This document shows positions 5,747-8,072 of a DNA stretch of 8,072 nt, piece after piece. The stretch's first letter is position 1, and the number at the start of each line of letters is the position of its first letter. This stretch comes from Candidatus Zixiibacteriota bacterium (GTDB taxonomy: Bacteria; Zixibacteria; MSB-5A5; SM1-73). Both the position numbers and the translations under genes were made by a program. The notes under the pieces are model-generated. The model had not been told where the DNA came from. It saw nothing but the letters and a program-made list of their open reading frames with translations, and ran no database searches. The stretch spans positions 663,813 through 671,884 of the forward strand of contig CP070839.1 in NCBI GenBank assembly GCA_020341875.1, written 5' to 3'.

Positions 5747-8072
5747 CTAAAGCACATCCATGGGGGTCAGAATCTGTCCGTCCTTCAGGACGAAAAGGCC
5801 GGTTCTCTTGAAAACAAGGCTTACCACCTCTCTCTGCTCAAGCCCGAATCCGTACACCAGTATCTCCTCCGGGCGGACATAACCATCTGTTCCCAGACCC
5901 AAATCCATCTTAAGCACAACCCGATCGTCGCAAGCTTCGGGCTCCAATTTCATAATACGCCTCCTGATGTCCACCTCCTTGACCTCTTGCTTCTTGGAGA
6001 CTCGCCTCACCCACAGATTCTGCTTCTCCAGAATAGACTTAACCGACTTCTCGACTTCTCCCAGTGGAAGATCCAATCCCACCTCATAGGAAGCCAGATT
6101 TATGATCGAGCTCAAGGAGTCTGACTTACCGAAAATCGGTTTCCCCTCGAGAAATTCAAATCCAGAAGGCAAGTCTTGGTTCAGCCGGGAAAGAACTGCA
6201 GAGGTGTAAGGCTCGGTCAACTGGATGTCCAGATACTCCCCGTCGGAGACGAATCCCAGGGGAAGTGGTGGAGCGAAGGCAACCTTCTGGTGGGGATGGA
6301 ATCCCTCACTGTAAGCGATGGGAATTCCGGACCTGCGGATGGTCCGTTCAAGGGTGCGCCCCACGTCCAGATGAGAGGTGAATCTGACCTCCTCCGATTT
6401 GTTCCATTTCAGTCTCACCCGGCTGCGGGCGACGGTCATCGCGGGCGAAGGGGGTCTTCTCTTTTTCTTCCGACCATAGGAATACGAAGGAGTGACCGAT
6501 TCCTCGGTTGGAGCCTGGAGTTCCTCCAATTTCTCTGCAGGCACAAGTTCGCTTATCTTCAGTGCCCCCGAAGGAGGCCTTTCGGGGAATCCGGGCTCTT
6601 TTGCATATTCCGCGTCCGGCGCCAGGTCTTCCTCTAAAGCATGGGCTCTATCCCTTTCTTTCCGGAGTGCCTCTTTCCTGATTCCCTTGTCGATGTGATC
6701 CCAGGGCAAGGGATCCCTCGGATTTCTCGCCCGAGTGTAAGCCCGGGGGTCGATTCCCGCTTCGCTGAAAGCCTTTTTCCACAGCTCGTAATTGAAGTGC
6801 TCCGTCCAACCATCCAACTTTGCGCCACCCTTCCAGGCGGAAAAGATCACCGAGGAGAGCCGCCTATCTCCCCGGCTGAATACCCCTTCCAGAAAGGATA
6901 CGTGTGGATCCCTGAACTTCAACTTGAGGTTTCCTCTCCTAAGACTTGTCTTCAAAAAACGCATCTTCTCCTGAAGACCCTCCTCATCCTCCAGCTCCTC
7001 CCATTGAAACGGAGTGTGCGCTTTAGGGGTAAAAGGCGAGATGGTCACGTTGAGGTTCTTCGTCCTGCCTGTCTCCTTGCCGACCCGGAGAACCCTCTTC
7101 AGAAGATCCGCTATCCCCTGCAGATCCTCCTCTCTTTCAGTGGGCAGCCCGATCATGAAGTAAAGCTTGATCAGATTCCAGCCGGAAGAGAAGGCCAGCC
7201 TTGCAGTGTTCAAAAGCTCTTCTTCATTCAGGCTTTTGCCGACCGCGCTCCTCAGCCTGGGGGTGCCGGCTTCGGGAGCAAAGGTCAGGCCCGACTTCTT
7301 GACCTGGCTGAGAAATCGTCCCAGATCCGGGGAGAAGGTACCTGGTCGGAGCGAGGGGAGTGAAACAGAAACTCTCTTCGAGGAAAATTCCTGCGCAAGA
7401 GTCTTGGCCAGTTCCGGCAACTCCGAATAGTCCGTGGTGGAGAGCGACAGCAGCGATATCTCGTCCCACCCCGATTTGGCTATTCCGATTTCCGCCTGCT
7501 TGACTATCTCCTCCACCGACCTCTCTCGTTTGGGTTGATAGGTCGCAGTTGCCGCACAGAAACGGCATCGTTTGGGACAGCCGCGCATGATCTCGATGGT
7601 CAAACGGTCATGGGTGGTCTCCAGGAAGGGGACGATGGGTTCAGGGGGATAATACTCGCTTTTCAGTTGAGGAACGGTTCTGACTTTGATCTTCTCTGGA
7701 ACATCCGGCAATTTCGGCGTCAGGCTTTCAAAGTTGTTTTCCGCATCATACTTGACTTCATAGAGGCTGGGAACGTAGACGCCCGGGATCTTGCCGAGCT
7801 TGCGAAGAAGCTCATTTCTATCGCTCCTCTCTTTCTTCCCCTGACTGACCATCCCCAGGATGTCTCCTATCATCTCTTCTGCGTCGCCTATGGCAAACAG
7901 ATCGAAGAAGTCCGCCATAGGCTCAGGATTCATGGTGGAAGGACCGCCGGCGATAATCAGCGGGTGATCCCCATTCCTTTCACCGGCATAGACTGGTATT
8001 CCCGCCAGATCTAGCATGTTGGCCACTGTGGCATAGTTTAGTTCGTAGGTTAACGAGAACCCAACTACGTCA
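5747..8072 (-). CDS. B12-binding/radical SAM protein (TIGR03960-like) fused to a DUF2344/TIGR03936-like domain, N-terminus cut off
   Basis: The frame stays open to the window edge. The translation upstream of the in-frame GTG at 8026 reads DVVGFSLTYELNYAT, which matches the family, so the true start is outside the window and 775 residues are visible. In numbering from the codon at 8026, residues 1-60 finish a cobalamin-binding-like domain (IAGGPSTMNPEPMADFFDLF, IGDAEE). The radical SAM core follows with the [4Fe-4S] motif CPKRCRFC (Cys150, Cys154, Cys157), PEAGTPRLR (251-259) and LIKLYFMIGLP (285-294). After WDHID (442-446) comes a basic, Pro-rich linker. Residues about 535-759 are the DUF2344-like domain (RFTSHLDVGRTLERTIRRSG, SEGFHPHQKVAFAPPLPLG). 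The substrate is not established; an RNA or tRNA modification role has been suspected for the family. The linker has no cysteine, whereas relatives I recall carry a Cys-rich motif there. rsmB starts 82 bp downstream. Confidence 0.9.
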   Translation of the reverse strand, partial: DVVGFSLTYELNYATVANMLDLAGIPVYAGERNGDHPLIIAGGPSTMNPEPMADFFDLFAIGDAEEMIGDILGMVSQGKKERSDRNELLRKLGKIPGVYVPSLYEVKYDAENNFESLTPKLPDVPEKIKVRTVPQLKSEYYPPEPIVPFLETTHDRLTIEIMRGCPKRCRFCAATATYQPKRERSVEEIVKQAEIGIAKSGWDEISLLSLSTTDYSELPELAKTLAQEFSSKRVSVSLPSLRPGTFSPDLGRFLSQVKKSGLTFAPEAGTPRLRSAVGKSLNEEELLNTARLAFSSGWNLIKLYFMIGLPTEREEDLQGIADLLKRVLRVGKETGRTKNLNVTISPFTPKAHTPFQWEELEDEEGLQEKMRFLKTSLRRGNLKLKFRDPHVSFLEGVFSRGDRRLSSVIFSAWKGGAKLDGWTEHFNYELWKKAFSEAGIDPRAYTRARNPRDPLPWDHIDKGIRKEALRKERDRAHALEEDLAPDAEYAKEPGFPERPPSGALKISELVPAEKLEELQAPTEESVTPSYSYGRKKKRRPPSPAMTVARSRVRLKWNKSEEVRFTSHLDVGRTLERTIRRSGIPIAYSEGFHPHQKVAFAPPLPLGFVSDGEYLDIQLTEPYTSAVLSRLNQDLPSGFEFLEGKPIFGKSDSLSSIINLASYEVGLDLPLGEVEKSVKSILEKQNLWVRRVSKKQEVKEVDIRRRIMKLEPEACDDRVVLKMDLGLGTDGYVRPEEILVYGFGLEQREVVSLVFKRTGLFVLKDGQILTPMDVL

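Noticed and set aside
6176..8014. Long open frames on the plus strand opposite the radical SAM gene (6176-6637, 6641-7363, 7535-8014)
   Set aside because: They lie wholly antisense to a gene with strong family motifs, give low-complexity Arg/Pro/Ser-rich products and have no recognisable domain.
8024..8026. GTG at 8026 as the start of the radical SAM gene
   Set aside because: The frame remains open to the edge, and the 15 residues before this codon match the family, so the start must lie outside the window.

Overview
The window is bacterial, with moderate GC and dense coding. It has two parts. Positions 1-2467 hold two genes for exported proteins that face each other. Positions 2579-8072 hold four genes in a row on the minus strand for housekeeping or envelope proteins. 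No tRNA, rRNA, CRISPR array, transposase or phage gene was seen.

Left part. A plus-strand gene (124-1359) encodes a secreted right-handed parallel beta-helix protein of the NosD/PbH1 type, ending in a dockerin-like pair of calcium-binding repeats. It meets a minus-strand gene (1463-2467) for a lipoprotein that is almost entirely seven repeats of 42-43 residues, predicted to form one seven-bladed propeller of the Reg_prop kind. A 10-bp hairpin with one mismatch lies between the two ends. Positions 1-50 may hold the last codons of another plus-strand gene.

Right part, in transcription order from the right edge: a B12-binding/radical SAM protein fused to a DUF2344 (TIGR03936-like) domain and cut by the window edge; rsmB (16S rRNA m5C967 methyltransferase); a membrane-anchored protein with three PASTA domains and no kinase; and rpe (ribulose-phosphate 3-epimerase). 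The rsmB - PASTA - rpe order recalls the Firmicute rsmB-rlmN-prpC-prkC-rsgA-rpe cluster, but phosphatase, kinase and GTPase are missing. Gaps are 82, 98 and 205 bp, so co-transcription is likely but not proven. The 205-bp gap before rpe is TCGA-rich, full of inverted repeats, and also contains a 66-codon frame that fits the gap exactly. I favour a dispersed palindromic repeat there.

Organism. The dockerin repeats with a GDVVYLI core and a GGPxP-type tail, the NosD-type secreted protein, and the free-standing Reg_prop lipoprotein together resemble uncultured lineages around the FCB superphylum (Zixibacteria, TA06, KSB1 or similar). This is inference from protein style only; the window has no decisive marker. 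No stretch over 300 bases lacks a gene; the longest gap is 3227-3431.
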